Source: Rutpela maculata (lineage: Eukaryota > Arthropoda > Insecta > Coleoptera > Cerambycidae). Taken from it: a stretch of 64,000 bases of DNA. Below, piece by piece: positions 1 through 11,348 of the stretch (position 1 is the first letter of the stretch; every line of letters starts with the position of its first letter). The notes beneath the pieces were generated by a model. The model searched no databases. It was not told the origin of the DNA and saw only the letters and a program-made list of their open reading frames with translations. Location of the stretch: NCBI GenBank assembly GCA_936432065.2, contig OW386289.2:90145736-90209735 (forward strand), written 5' to 3'. The translations under genes were made by a program, and so were the position numbers.

Positions 1-584
1 TCTCACTCACCGCATGTCTGTCTCAGTTTCCTGAAGGATATTTTAATCTTTGTTATGCTACGATGTTGTAGTATCGTCGTCTGGCCTGTAATATTCGTCG
101 TAGTTACGTCGTTGATAAATTATAAAAATACAATCGGGCCAAGAACAGAACCATGAGTAGCCCACAATTTATATTAAGTTTATCAGAATCATTTGGACTT
201 AATAAATTTACAGATAATAAAAACTCAACGGCTCTTTTTTTATTAGTTTTTCAATAATTTTTCCTTTCTTAGGAATTAACAATATGGGTCGGTAGTTAGA
301 TGAGTCTGCTACGTCTCCACTTTTATAAAATGATATAACTAAGTACTGAGATTTTTAAAAAAAGAGCGGAAACTCCTGTTTGAAAGGAATTGTTTTTAAG
401 ACAAACTAATACATCTAGAGGAGTCTGGTAGATTTTCAAATATTTTTACAGATATTCCTTCAATACCAGAAGCATTATTGTTTTTATATCTCGAATAGTT
501 CTTTCTAAATCAATCATATTTCAGTTGTATAAACATAATGGTTTTTTTTTATTTCCTGCAGACAACTCTGGGGATCATTTGTAG
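1..584. other. No gene recognised; probable intron upstream of the CUB exon
   Basis: AT-rich sequence without a convincing reading frame. A strong polypyrimidine tract followed by an AG at 560-561 looks like a splice acceptor. A second AG at 583-584 lies immediately before the open CUB frame. Confidence 0.5.
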
Positions 585-901
585 GAATTATATACTTTAC
601 TTTCAACAATGACTATGATGAAAGTACCTAATTACTATAGGAAACTTTTGCTTTCAGTTGACAACGTGAATTCTGAAGAGGAATGCACAGACATCTTAGA
701 GATAAAAGACACTAACCAAGTGATACACTCTGCGTGCCGCCAAGAACACCCTCCGGCGGAAATTATCTCAGGAACCGACTCCATTGATGTGGTACTAACT
801 TCAAGTCAAATTATAAATCCATTAAGAGGTATTTTAATACATTACACTGCCGTCGGATGCCCCACACCACTACCTCCTCAGGACGGTTATTTGGTGTATA
901 G
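585..901 (+). CDS. Internal exon encoding the C-terminal part of a CUB domain
   Basis: CUB domains are extracellular beta-sandwich modules that bind proteins or carbohydrates in secreted and membrane proteins. The open frame shows a typical CUB back half: two cysteines about 19 residues apart, the CTDILEIKD strand, an SACRQEHPP turn, an ISGTDSIDVVLTSS strand and a final GILIHYTAVGC strand, followed by a proline-rich linker PTPLPPQDGYLVYR. The frame runs into an excellent splice donor (AG/GTAAGA) at 901/902, so the exon ends in phase 2 and translation past it is not coding. The 5' boundary is unclear. The strong acceptor at 561 would put an in-frame TAG (582-584) into the exon, while the AG at 584 leaves the frame open. 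The first ATG (609) lacks a signal peptide, so this is an internal exon rather than a complete gene. Other exons of the gene lie outside the window or were not recognised. It could also be a decayed duplicate. Confidence 0.62.
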
Positions 902-1631
902 GTAAGACTAATTTGAATATTGTAGATCTAAATTATCCAGCTAGTTTCACCTTTTTCGACTCAGTCCAGCGTATTACAATTCTGCTGTATGTATAATACA
1001 TCATTCACTGGAATATTCTATTTAATTAATTTACGGGTCTAAACTCATTTCCAAAATACAATATAAAATAGTGCATATAAATAAAAAAAAAGTAGTTCTA
1101 AACAAATATTTAAGGTAGAGACTTACATAAAACAAATAACGTGAGAATAAGCTTAATAGTAAGAGTTCAAATGACAGTTTGTTAATTTCAACGAGAAGGT
1201 TACCGATTCGGTGAAAAATTCAATAAAATCACTGTAGTTATTAGCTGGTGGACCTAGCAACAAACGAATTGAACCCATAATTAGTTCTATGAGCTGGTTC
1301 GTGAAATATATTTACTTATGTTCAAATTAGGATTTTAATGTGAATTGTCTGGTCCGGGCAGTCTTTCTGTTTTAACGTGTTCAGGGGGTCAACTTAAGTT
1401 CACAACTCACTTTTGCAGTTTCTACAAGGTCGGCGTATTGTTTATTTAAACAATTTAATTTTTTATACCGTGTTTTCCTTCGGTTCTCTTTGAATATCTC
1501 GAAAACTATAAGTCCTATGGAAAACAATGAAAAGAAGGAAAATGTTCGTTTTGAGCTGAACAAAAAAAAGTACATAAAATATAATTCATTCCAATTGTTA
1601 TTATTATTTAAAAAAACTTGGACATTGCAAA
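902..1631. other. No gene recognised; intron-like DNA after the CUB exon
   Basis: Low-complexity AT-rich sequence following the splice donor at 902. No coding frame, RNA gene or repeat boundary was recognised. Confidence 0.4.
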
Positions 1632-1785
1632 AAACCGCTGCCTAAGGAATCAGTACTTCCACATCCAGATTTTCTATCCAAGTCACTCACAACGAAAAAA
1701 CTTCGTATGTGGAAATAATTGTTTATGGAACTTTAATACTATAATATTTGAAATCCTCTACCCCAAAAACCCATAAAACGATTTA
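1632..1785 (-). repeat. Family R1 dispersed repeat, 3'-end fragment
   Basis: Reverse-orientation fragment of the R1 family. It carries the terminal block ending in AGCGGTTTTTT (here as its complement), the GGATGTGGAAGT terminal motif and about 110 bp of adjacent body. The same block ends the copies at 3571-4240, 19361-20019 and 23347-23978. Confidence 0.8.
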
Positions 1786-1899
1786 TAATCGATATATCAG
1801 CTAAGAAATGGAAAATAAGCATTTGACCGCTTGATAACCAACAAATGACCTAAGAAATCGGTTCCATGAACTGTTCAGGATGTATTTGGACATAAAATT

Positions 1900-2213
1900 T
1901 TCAGCTTTCTCAGAATCCGGGGTCAAAAAAAATTGTATTATTGAATTTCATGTGTTTGACCTTCCTTTGACCTTGATTCTGACATGATGGTATCAAATAA
2001 ACCCCGGATTCGGATTCAGCAACCTCAAAAACATTGACATAAATTTTTACGGAATTTTTCACGGTCATATCTCAATTTGACCTTCAAATGACCTTAAACC
2101 TGATGACATTGGATCAAATGGACCCCGGATTCGGATTCAGCGACCCGAAAAACATAAAGTCTATCTAGTCAGTCTCTGGGGTCAAGACACTTTATTTTTT
2201 TTGTGTGGCTGTG
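1900..2213 (+). repeat. Truncated end of the TTA-target foldback family
   Basis: Contains the motif CCCCGGATTCGGATTCAGC twice and ends in TTTTTGTGTGGCTGTG followed by TAA. The same terminus and internal motif occur in the full foldback at 25845-27366, so this is a solo or truncated relative. Confidence 0.65.
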
Positions 2214-2529
2214 TAATTCAAGTTACATGAAATTTTGTGAAAGTATACACTTTTTTGCATTGAATAAGCATGATTTTTTTGGAATCTGGGAAACAAGTCG
2301 TTTCCGATATATTTACGTTTTTCGAAAAAAAAAAAAATCTTCCACGGAATACTTTATTGGTGTTTTTGTCGATTTTAATATTCTTCTTAACGGTTGAAAT
2401 GTCTACTTTAAAATGGTCTATACATGTTGATGGTTTGTTTTTCATGAAGCCGCTTAAAATTGAGAAAAACCAAAAAAAATTACTTTTCGGATCACGAATT
2501 TTTCAATATTATATATTATTTTCAATATT

Positions 2530-3143
2530 ACTTCCACATCCAGTGGAAGTACAGTAACGACAAAAAAATTTTAAAAAATTTTTATTGTTCAAATAGGCTT
2601 AAAATGTCATGAAACGTCGAGATTTTAAGTTTGAGCGAAAAAAAATTTCTGTCTGTCGGTCTGTCTGTCTGTCGGTCTGTCTGTAACTTTTTTTTGTGCG
2701 CACGTTTACTCTGGAACCGTTTGATATTGACTTGAAATTTGGTACACATATGTACTTTAACGAGATCTAGAACTAGATTATATTTTCATCTTGTTCCGTC
2801 GAAGGGTTGGGGGGTTAATTGGGGTAAATTTCGGGTAAATGGGTAAATCAAGCAAGTAAGAGTCCATAAAATGGGTATTTAGTATACAAAAGAGAAGCTA
2901 AGGTCTAAAAAAAATTTTTGGCATTAGCCACCCCCATTACCACCCCCACCCCCTTATTAAATGGGATGAAAAAAAAAATGTGATTTAGTGTGTGTACAAG
3001 AACCAAAAGCTTCAAAATATTTTTTTACTTCATCCACCCCCACCACCAACCCTCTACCACCACCCCCACCCCCACTACCGATGTAGCATATCGTTTTATA
3101 TGTTTTTGGGGTAGACGATTTCAAATATTATGTTGTTAAAGTT
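2530..3143 (+). repeat. Family R1 dispersed repeat copy
   Basis: Begins with ACTTCCACATCC and a small palindrome (ACTTCCAC..GTGGAAGT). It includes GTCTG-rich simple sequence, the block GGAACCGTTTGATATTGAC, and CCACCCCCA-rich segments. It is homologous over its length to 3571-4240 and 23347-23978. It breaks off where the 30-bp minisatellite starts. No coding frame was recognised, so it is probably a nonautonomous DNA element. Confidence 0.8.
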
Positions 3144-3486
3144 ACCTTGAGTAGTATGGATGCGCAGTGGCTTTCCTCGAATATTTGGATACTCAGTGAC
3201 TTTTTTCGAGTATTATAGTAGGTTACCTCAAGTAGTATGGATGCGCAGTGGGTTACTTTAAGTAGTATGGATGCGCAGTGGCTTTTCTCGAGTGCCATAG
3301 ATGCGCAGTAGGTTACCTCAAGTGATATGGATGGGCAGTGGGTTTCCTCGAGTAAAATGGATGCGAGTGGGTTACTTCAAGAAGTATGAATGCGCAGTGG
3401 CTTTACTCGGGTAAATTGGATGCACAGTGGGTTACCTTTAGTAGTATGGATGCGTAGTAGGTTTCCTCGAAGAAAATGCTTGTAGT
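3144..3486 (+). repeat. 30-bp minisatellite, about 11 degenerate units
   Basis: Tandem units built on GGTTACCTCAAGTAGTATGG followed by ATGCGCAGT. Two unit types tend to alternate (GGTTAC..AAGTAGTATGG and GGCTTTCCTCGAGTA..ATGG), giving a partial 60-bp higher-order period. It sits where the R1 copy starting at 2530 is interrupted. Confidence 0.85.
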
Positions 3487-3570
3487 AGAGCCTTTACTTC
3501 TATCGTGTAGTTTACGGCACACAACGATTTTTTATATCTTTGTCTTGCCATTTTCTGCGTATTAGTTCGA

Positions 3571-4240
3571 CATTCAGTTGAAGTATATTAACGCAAAAAA
3601 AAATTTTGGAAATTTTCATTGTTTAAATAGGCTTATAATATCAAGAAACATCAATATTTTAAGTCTGAGCAAAATAAATTTTTCTGTTGCGTCGGTGTGT
3701 ATGTTAGTCTTGCATCGTTTTGGTGCTCATGATTACTCTGGAACCGTTTAAGATATTCACCTAAAATATGGCACACGTATGTTTTTTAACGAGATCTGGA
3801 ACTAGATTATATTTTCATCTTATTCCGTTGCAGAGTTGACGGGTAAATTGAGGTAAATGGGGGTAAATAGGTAAATCAAGCAAGTAAGAGTCCATGAAAT
3901 TGGTATTTAGTAAATATAAGAGGAGCTAAGGCCTCAAAAAAAATGGCATTAGCCATCCCATCCATTACCGCCCCCACCTTATTATTAAAGGTGGTGAAGA
4001 AATAGTGTGATTTAGTGTGTGTACAAGAGTCAAAGTCATCAAGAATTTTTTTCACTTCATTCACCCCCACTTCTATTACAGATGTGGCATATAATTTTAT
4101 GGGGTTTTGGGGTACATGATTTCAAATATTATACCATTAAAGTTCCATAAACAATTATTTCCACATAGTGGAGTGCAAATATAGTATTTTGTTGTAAGAG
4201 ACTTGGATGTGGAAGTAGTGATTCCTTGGGCAGCGGTTTT
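3571..4240 (+). repeat. Family R1 dispersed repeat, nearly full-length copy
   Basis: Diverged copy of the same repeat as 2530-3143 but reaching the 3' terminus, with GACTTGGATGTGGAAGTAGT, then GATTCCTTGGGCAGCGG and a T run. The terminal GGATGTGGAAGT is the inverse of the initial ACTTCCAC(A/G)TCC, so the element has short terminal inverted repeats. Confidence 0.82.
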
Positions 4241-5101
4241 TTTTTATTATTTATGTAAATAATGGATTAAATTTCAATGACAGAATTTACTTCAATGTAA
4301 TATTACTAAAGTTGAATTAATTTAATTGAAGAAAGTGGAAACTTAAGTTTTTCATGGCAATGCACCGTACGTACTGAAAGTCGTATAGTCGATGAAGGTA
4401 TTTACCTAAAAAAATTTGCAAAATGAATAATTCTTTTTTAATGAGTTCGTGAACGTGAATAGAATACGATCTTGTAGAGTTTACATTCTGCTCGGATGCA
4501 GAACATAAAAAAAAATTCTTTTCATCCATTTTTTCAAAATTTTGAAATTACGTCAGGGTAGGAAAACATAAAAAATACAGGTGGATAGACCACGTGTTTC
4601 TGAACAAAAAATGTCCTAATAAAATTTATCGCTAAAGCCACGGTATTCCTGGAAAAAAATAGTGAAGTAACTTTGCCACTTTGCGCGGCTAAGCGCACGG
4701 TTAAATGCATACTATGGAACCTCTAAAAATTCTTAGCTGTTCTAACGATTACACATTTTTAACATTTTTTCTTAATGAATATGAGGATAAATAGTGAGAA
4801 TGGAGGGAAAATATATAATTAAAAATATATAATTAAGTAATCGAACACAAATTCGTTTACTTGTATGAATTTTTGCGAAAATATGATAAATCAGAATATA
4901 CGAACTCAATCGTCGCAATAAAAAATATAGAAAAGAATAAAAGCTCTTCAAAGAATTCTTTCTTCATTGAAAACTGTTAAAAAGTATGTACACTTCATGA
5001 TTATTGTGGTTTATTAAGTTGTAGTAACGTGGATTCAAAAAAAAAGTACATCTCAAATCATTTTAATTTCCTTGCTTGATAATTTTTTTGATAAATATAT
5101 A

Positions 5102-5640
5102 CAGTGTTTCATTTCTCGTGAAGACACCCCTGTATCTTTTTTATTTGTGGCCGAATTAATTTCAAATCTTTATCAGCCATATAAGTCCATAAGACGACTT
5201 TATTCAACACATAAATGCCGTCTAAATCTAAAACGCCGGCCTACTGCGATAAAAAGAAAATGTCAATTTTCGAGAAATCATAGTAGGCTTAGAGATAGAC
5301 AAAAATTTTGTTAATGAAAGTTGTTCAGGATCACTTCATATGCCCCTCTGTAAAATTTTGTGAAAATCGGAATATTTTCAAAAAAAATTTTTTGTTTCAC
5401 TTCTCGTGAAGACACCCCTGTATCTTTTTTATTTGTGGCCGAATTAATTTCAAATTTTTATCAGTTATACAACTCCATAAGGTGACTTTATTCAACACAT
5501 AAATGCCGTCTAAATCTAAAACGCCTGCCTACTGCGATAAAAAGAAAATGTTAATTTTCGAGAAATCATAGTAGGCTTAGAGATAGACAAAAATTTTGTT
5601 AATGAAAGTTGTTCAGGATCACTTCGTATGCCCCATGTCG
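5102..5640 (+). repeat. Tandem duplication of the mariner left arm, period about 287 bp
   Basis: The segment starting TTTCTCGTGAAGACACCCCT near 5110 recurs near 5398, followed in each copy by the same AACGCC and TAGGCTTAGAGATAGAC blocks. A short third piece starts near 5636. The right arm of the element has the segment only once, so the duplication occurred on one side. Confidence 0.8.
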
Positions 5641-5922
5641 TCTAGATCTAAAACGCCGGCCTTAGAATAATTAAAATTAAAATCTAATTACTTTAATGAG
5701 TTTTAACATCTGTCAAGAATATGTAGGTTGGTAGGATGCTGTCATATAACGAATTCTTTTTGAATTAAATTGGTGGCCCTGAAAAGGGCCGTTGTTTTTA
5801 CAGAGAAGACTACTAATAATGAACGATAATATTGTCGGAAAAAAAAAACAGATAAAGCAAAAGCCGCAGTGTTAGAAAAGTTCAAAAATAAAAGAAGTTA
5901 ATGGTTTTTTTTTACTTATTTA

Positions 5923-6973
5923 TTATATTGGGCCCCTTTCCACTAACCCACCCTCAAGTGTAATACACTTCTCAATCCGTTTTCTGTTATTTATTACAAT
6001 TCTTCGCAGTTCTTGAGCTGTAACTTCTAAACACGCTTACCTTATCCTCTCACAAAGCTGCTCTACATTTTGAGGTCTGGTCATATAAACTTTGTTTTTA
6101 ATGTGACCCCAAAAATAAAAATCCATTGGAGTGAGATCAGGTGATCTGGGTGGCCAATGTATTAGAGGGCTATTTCGTCCTATCCATCTTTGGGGAAAAT
6201 GTTCATTCATCCATGCTCTCACTACTACGGAATCGTGGATAGATGCTCCGTCGAGTTGAAAATACAATTGTTCCAAAGGAAAATCAACCATTGCATTCCA
6301 AAGATCATTATTTAAAAATTCTAGCAAATTTAACGCATTTATATTTTGAAAAAAGAAAAACGGCCCTATTATTGTTTCGTTAAAAATTCCGCACCACACA
6401 TTTACCTCCTGGGAATATTGCCTTTTACAATTTATTATCCAATCAGGATTTTCTACTGCCCAGAACCTAGAGTTTTATGATGGAGAAAGTTGCCTCATCC
6501 GTGAAAATTACTTTCTTCAAGAAGTTTATATTGTTTAAATAATTACCTTGGATCCATAAACAATATTCTAGTCTTCTCTCTTCATCACCTTCCTCCAAGG
6601 TATGTAAAAATTTTGGTTTAAACGGTTGTAGCTTATGGCGTTTTAAACATCTCCAAATTTTTGATGCCGACAAATTAAGCTCACGAGCCATATTTCGAAG
6701 ACTGGTAGTGGGATTGGCGTTAAACGCCGCTAATATAACATTATCATCTCCGTGATTTCGATTATGATGTACTCTCGGTTTAAGCACATTGCCAGTTGTA
6801 TTGAACAAGTGACATATTCTTGCTACGGTACCAAGGTGTATTGGTTGTCTTAGAGGATGTCTTAAATTAAATTCTTCTGATGCTTCTCTTGAAGACCGTA
6901 CATTTTCACCGACTATCTTTATTATTTCAATTTTTTCATCAGTAGTTAAAAGTATTCTAACCATTATGAGCAA
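5923..6973 (-). pseudogene. Tc1/mariner-superfamily transposase, frameshifted
   Basis: Encodes the cut-and-paste transposase of the surrounding element. The N-terminal part (6973-6467, 168 codons) carries a helix-turn-helix region, then RNMARELNLSASKIWR and the first catalytic aspartate in VIFTDEATF. After a short deletion and frameshift near 6465 the frame resumes as FWAVENPDWIINC and continues to the second aspartate (FQLDGASIHD) and the third (RSPDLTPMDFYFWG). I count 37 residues between the second and third aspartates, against 34 in classical mariner, so a DD37D-type relative such as maT is possible. A further frameshift near 6040 separates the last helix, which ends in EKCITLEGGLVERGPI before a stop at 5923-5925. 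The missing piece after the first aspartate makes this copy inactive. Confidence 0.88.
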
Positions 6974-8409
6974 AGATATGAAATAAGGAAACTTTAGTAT
7001 GAATTAAATTATTAAAACAAGAAAAACTAACAAACTCCACAGAAAATAACAACAATCACTTCTGTTATGAAAGCAATGACGAAATAAATAAAACAATACA
7101 TATTGACAGTTAATTTCACGGCACTCTTAACATTTAAAACAATAAAACCGTCCATGTTCCTAAATTTCTGAGCCGATAAGGAGGAAGGATATGATGGAGA
7201 GTTACTCCTCCAGAACAGAGATAACAAAAAGAAAAAAAGAAAAGATATTACATTCAACTTGATATGTAAAAATAAAAAGCCCTTTCAGTGTTTTATTGAA
7301 TGCTGATTTTTGTTCACAACTTTCATTTGTTGGAAAGAGTTCTCTTTATGTGTTCTCTTTTTTTGAAAATATTCCGATTTTCACACAATTTTACAGAGGG
7401 GCATATGAAGTGATCCTGAACAACTTTCATTAACAAAATTGTTGTCTATCTCTAAGCCTACTATGATTTCTCGAAAATTAACATTTTCTTTTTATCGCAG
7501 TAGGCCGGCGTTTTAGATTTAGACGGCATTTATGTATTGAATAAAGTCACTTTATGGAGTTGTATGGCTGATAAAAATTTGAAATTAATTCGGCCAGTGA
7601 AACAAAAATTTTTTTTTTAAAAAAGATACAAGGGTGTCTTCACGAGAAGTGAAACACACTGTATATTGGAAGCTGTAACTTGTCGAGAAAGTGACCCATT
7701 GGAAAAAGTAAAATATCACTATTTCGAAAAAATATATACTTTTCGAATGTTCAAACACCAATTCGTTTACTTGTATGCATTTTTTCGAAAATATGATTAA
7801 TCCCATCATGATCAGAAATAGCGATTTTCACGATCTTATCCTTATAACTCTCTATAATTTTGAATATAAATTCTGGAACTTTTCCAATACATTAACAAAT
7901 GTATAAGGAATCCATTGGATATAGTTGAAATGTGGATACCCGTAATAAATACAATACAGTAAATGCAGTAAATTCACTAAAAAAATGTAATATGTATGTA
8001 AAAATGTTAAAAACATGTAATCAGAAAGAGAGAAAGCTTTATTTTACTCGATAGAAGAGCTAAGAATTTTTTAGAGGTTCCATAGTATGCATTTAACCGT
8101 GCGATGGCCGCGCAGAGTGACAAAGTTACTTCACTATTTTTTTCCAGGAGTGCCGTGGCTTTAGCGATACATTTTATTAGGACATTTTTTGTTCAGAAAC
8201 ACGTCATCTATCCACTTGTATTTTTTATTTTTTCCTACTCTGACTTAATTTAAGAATTTTGAAAAATGGATGAAAAATTTTTTTTTCACTTTTTTATATT
8301 CTGCATCCGAGCGGAATGTAAACTTTTCAGGATATTATTCTATACACTTTCACGAACTCATCAAAAAAAGAATTATTCATTTTGCAAGTTTTTGTAGGTT
8401 TCACTATAT

Positions 8410-9494
8410 GAATAGCATTAAGTTTTCAACAATTATTTTTCATTTTTTCTCAATATTCCTACTTTTTCTTACAGGACTGACAATTTAGCTATATTCAGTT
8501 GTTGCCTGGGATATCATTTTCCTGATACGGGTACCAGGACGAAAAGTCTAAGATGCTTAGGTGCTTACTGGAACATTTCACTGCCGCTTCTGGATTGCGA
8601 GAGTAAGTAAAAGAATTATCTTCCCTTTTTATTTTACAAAGTACATAATGGTATACGATTACTAGTGTAATCGATAAGGTAGGATAACTCAACAGCTGCA
8701 GTGTCAGATAAAGAATACAAAATGAATAGAAAATCTATAAAAGTAATAATAAATAAACAGCAATCCTCCTTAGAGAATATTATTTAGGTATTAAGCAGAT
8801 CACAACTTATACACTTTTTTATTTATTATGAAATCACTTTCAATATATTGTTAGCCTAATCTGGGCACGCTAATATACTAGTTAGGTAAATACTTTAAAA
8901 CACCCGTTATTGGAGAACCAATCAAAACAACTACACTTCTAGCTAATACTGCGAAGTATTGTATTACATGATAGGATAGGATAGGATTTTAAAGAAAAAA
9001 AATAAAAAGACTTAAATCATTTATTTAAATGCAGTCATTCTCACTTTTTTATTTAATATGAAAGTATCTATTTTCTGTATATTGGTACCTTAATCTGGAC
9101 ACGGTAATATACGTAAAAAAATATACATCATTTTTTTTTCATTTGAGCAAGACTATCGGAGCTAGAAATTTTGCAACTAACGCTCGGATGGAACTCAGCG
9201 ACACGGTACTTGAGCGCGCTTTGCCAGTGCGAGTGCGCTCTGGCTACACAAATAAACTTTTGACTGACAAGACCAAATGGCAAAAATCAAAAATCACTTT
9301 AAAGTCAATATTACCGTACAATTTGTGTATACAGATGTTTTCTAAGAAGCATTTTCAAATTATTAACTACTAATACAGAAAGTACGCGATATGAAATTTG
9401 TCACTTATTATAGTTAAACAGCTTTTACTCCTACATTTTTTTTTAATCGACTTCACATTATAAGACCGTACTCCGAAAATATAATAATAATATT
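8410..9494. repeat. AT-rich stretch with a short dispersed repeat, two copies
   Basis: A ~110-bp motif (TTAAGCAGATCACAACTTAT, then TTATTTATTATGAAAT, then CTGGGCACG(C)TAATATAC) lies at about 8770-8890 and, diverged, at 9020-9115. A third copy, split by an insertion, flanks the element at 57143-59098. The 76-codon frame at 9143-9373 could not be assigned and no gene is claimed. Confidence 0.55.
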
Positions 9495-9750
9495 CAATTA
9501 TGATTCTTTCGGCCATTTTTGGTGTTTTATATTTTTTCCAAGATGGCGGATAGACATATACATATCGGACAGGTCTATATTTGTTAAGAATTTGATTCCA
9601 AATGAGCCAGTATTTTTAAAATTCCTATCCGATTACTAGTACAAGATATATAAAGCAGATAAGTTGAAAATCCGTGAAAACGCATCAAAAAGTACATATA
9701 ACTTTTGACGCACACGGAATTTTTGGACGCAAATATTTTGCTCGTAATCA
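9495..9750 (+). repeat. Dispersed repeat, copy matched in inverse at 21195-21435
   Basis: Shares GCCATTTTTGGTGTTTT, AAGATGGC and ATTACTAGTACAAGATATAT with the reverse complement of 21195-21435, in the same order. No coding frame. Family unknown. Confidence 0.7.
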
Positions 9751-10300
9751 GGAGGTGGTAAATACATAAGAATCAACAATAAAATTTCAGGTGGAATGTT
9801 GTCGCCAAAAAAATTAAATTAAATCGTTTCGACTGTAGGGTTGGGTAAACATAAAAGTACCAGTGGACGAATACTTAGCCGATTTTTAGCGAAACTGGTG
9901 GGAAATTTACTTCAAAATACAGAAAGACATATAAAATCAAGATTGGCTCATTTTACTCTTCCATAATTGACGGTGTAAATTACAAATGTGACCCACTGTA
10001 CGTCGATTTGTAAGTTCAATTATCTAAATAATTCTGTTAAATTTACAAAGTTGTCATCATTTAACGCAACAGTTGTTCTTTAATTTAAAGTGAAAAGGGG
10101 ACCCCCTTCCTGTGCCGACTCCCCGTCCATGGTTATTGCCTCTCATTATACAAGTAGACACTATATTATCTATGAGAGTTCTCCGCTTAATGTAGATCTG
10201 ATATGAAAACAAAACCATAGTGTCTATATGATATCATCCAATATAGAATTGGACGTAATAAAGGAATGTTTATTCAAAAGTTTTATAATAGGCATTAGCA
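9751..10300. other. No gene recognised
   Basis: AT-rich DNA with a slightly GC-richer patch near 10090-10140. No frame, repeat terminus or RNA signal could be supported. Confidence 0.4.
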
Positions 10301-10534
10301 TTATATTATCTCCAGGTAACCTTTAACCCCAATTTCATTTGCTTGTTCATTTTCTCCTACGCAGAATTGTGGTAAATGTGAGTAAGGGTTATGCATTATG
10401 CAGTGAGTTTTGAAACGTACAGCAAGATAAAAACATTCCTTCGCTCTGATTAGGGAGAGCAGTGCTAGTGCTACAAAACTTAACAATAGAGTTCCGTATA
10501 TAGAATAAAATACGTACCGCATCGTGGTGGGCAT
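10301..10534 (-). CDS. Hypothetical membrane-anchored protein, possible first exon
   Basis: A 77-codon frame whose composition resembles real protein more than the lysine- and phenylalanine-rich random frames around it. Residues 1-7 are short and polar (MPTTMRY). Residues 8-29 form a convincing hydrophobic helix (VFYSIYGTLLLSFVALALL), which could be a signal anchor. Then comes a cationic segment (RAKECFYLAVRFK) and a region with three cysteines in all. The frame stops after GYLEII. If it is an exon, it may leave at one of the GT dinucleotides near AAAGGTTACC, but that donor is weak. I do not recognise the family, and no partner exon was found. Chance openness is the main alternative. Confidence 0.35.
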   Translation of the reverse strand: MPTTMRYVFYSIYGTLLLSFVALALLSLIRAKECFYLAVRFKTHCIMHNPYSHLPQFCVGENEQANEIGVKGYLEII

Positions 10535-11348
10535 ACATTCATTTACTGAGCTTAACGAAGTGCGAATTGTTTTGGAAACAAAAAGTGGGGTAAGTTTGTT
10601 TATGTCGAGTAGTAGTAGTAAATTATGTACTGTACAGGTATTAAATATTAGTTTATTAAATAGGAAAGTTTATACGGATGTGTCTAGTGATGGGCGATAT
10701 CGTGATTTTTCAATCATACCTTGAATCGTTACTATGATTTTTTGTTATATTTTAAAACATGACGTGACACGATTTACATACACGATAAAATCAATTAAAA
10801 TGAATTAACTTAATATGTATCCAGGATTATTCGATTTTCTTTAATGAAAATTATTATATTTTCTTGTTTCTGTTTATTCACCATCGTCAGAGAACCATAA
10901 TATTTACAAAAATTACATTTTCTTATGTGCTTTTTATTATATCAATGGATATGTATTACTCACAATTATTATTATCATTAAATTTTACTACACTATTTAC
11001 ATTTTAAGTCCACTTCGATTAAGTGTTTTGATACATAAATGCGAAGATATAAAATACAATTGAAAGTGTTTTGCTGAAAAAGAAATCCTATCAAATTCGC
11101 CCATTTCTAATCACGTGTGCGGAAACAACCAATTAGGACAACATTACACTGATATTCTCCCTAGGACCACTATCACTCCTTAGATAAATTTACCCGTGAA
11201 ACCCTCATTTTAAATTAGTAGTTTCTGCGTAATGCGCGTTCAAACAGACAAAAATTCCAAAAACTATCTTAATGTATTCCATTACCAGTGGCGGAGCTAT
11301 GGCATAACACGGTTGTGCAATGCCCAAAGGCCCAAACCTGCAGAGGCA
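10535..11348. other. No gene recognised
   Basis: AT-rich sequence. A CAGTGGCGGAGC motif at about 11287, resembling hAT-type termini, stands alone and has no partner end. Confidence 0.35.

Larger units (their letters stand above)
5102..7661 (-). mobile_element. Mariner/Tc1-like transposon, 2.56 kb, degenerate
   Basis: The ends CAGTGTTTCA at 5102 and its inverse TGAAACACACTG at 7661 are flanked by TA on both sides (5100-5101 and 7662-7663). Inverted arms extend a few hundred bases. The central part carries a transposase on the minus strand. The empty target is preserved in the second family P copy near 31200, where the sequence runs uninterrupted through the TATA site, which confirms the boundaries. 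The left arm is partly duplicated (see 5102-5640). Confidence 0.88.
4401..8409. mobile_element. Foldback element, family P copy 1, with nested mariner
   Basis: Two long inverted arms (about 4401-5000 and 7740-8409) carry the same sequence in opposite orientation, for example TTTGCAAAATGAAT, GCTCGGATGCAGAA, TCGCTAAAGCCACGG and ATGCAT(A)CTATGGAACCTC. The mariner-like element at 5102-7661 sits in the middle. A second copy of the same foldback lies at 29651-33190 and lacks this mariner insertion. No family P coding sequence was recognised, so it appears nonautonomous. The outer limits are approximate. Confidence 0.75.

Noticed and set aside
2650..2690. GTCTGTCTGT microsatellite as a separate locus
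   Set aside because: It is a constant internal part of R1 copies, not an independent microsatellite.
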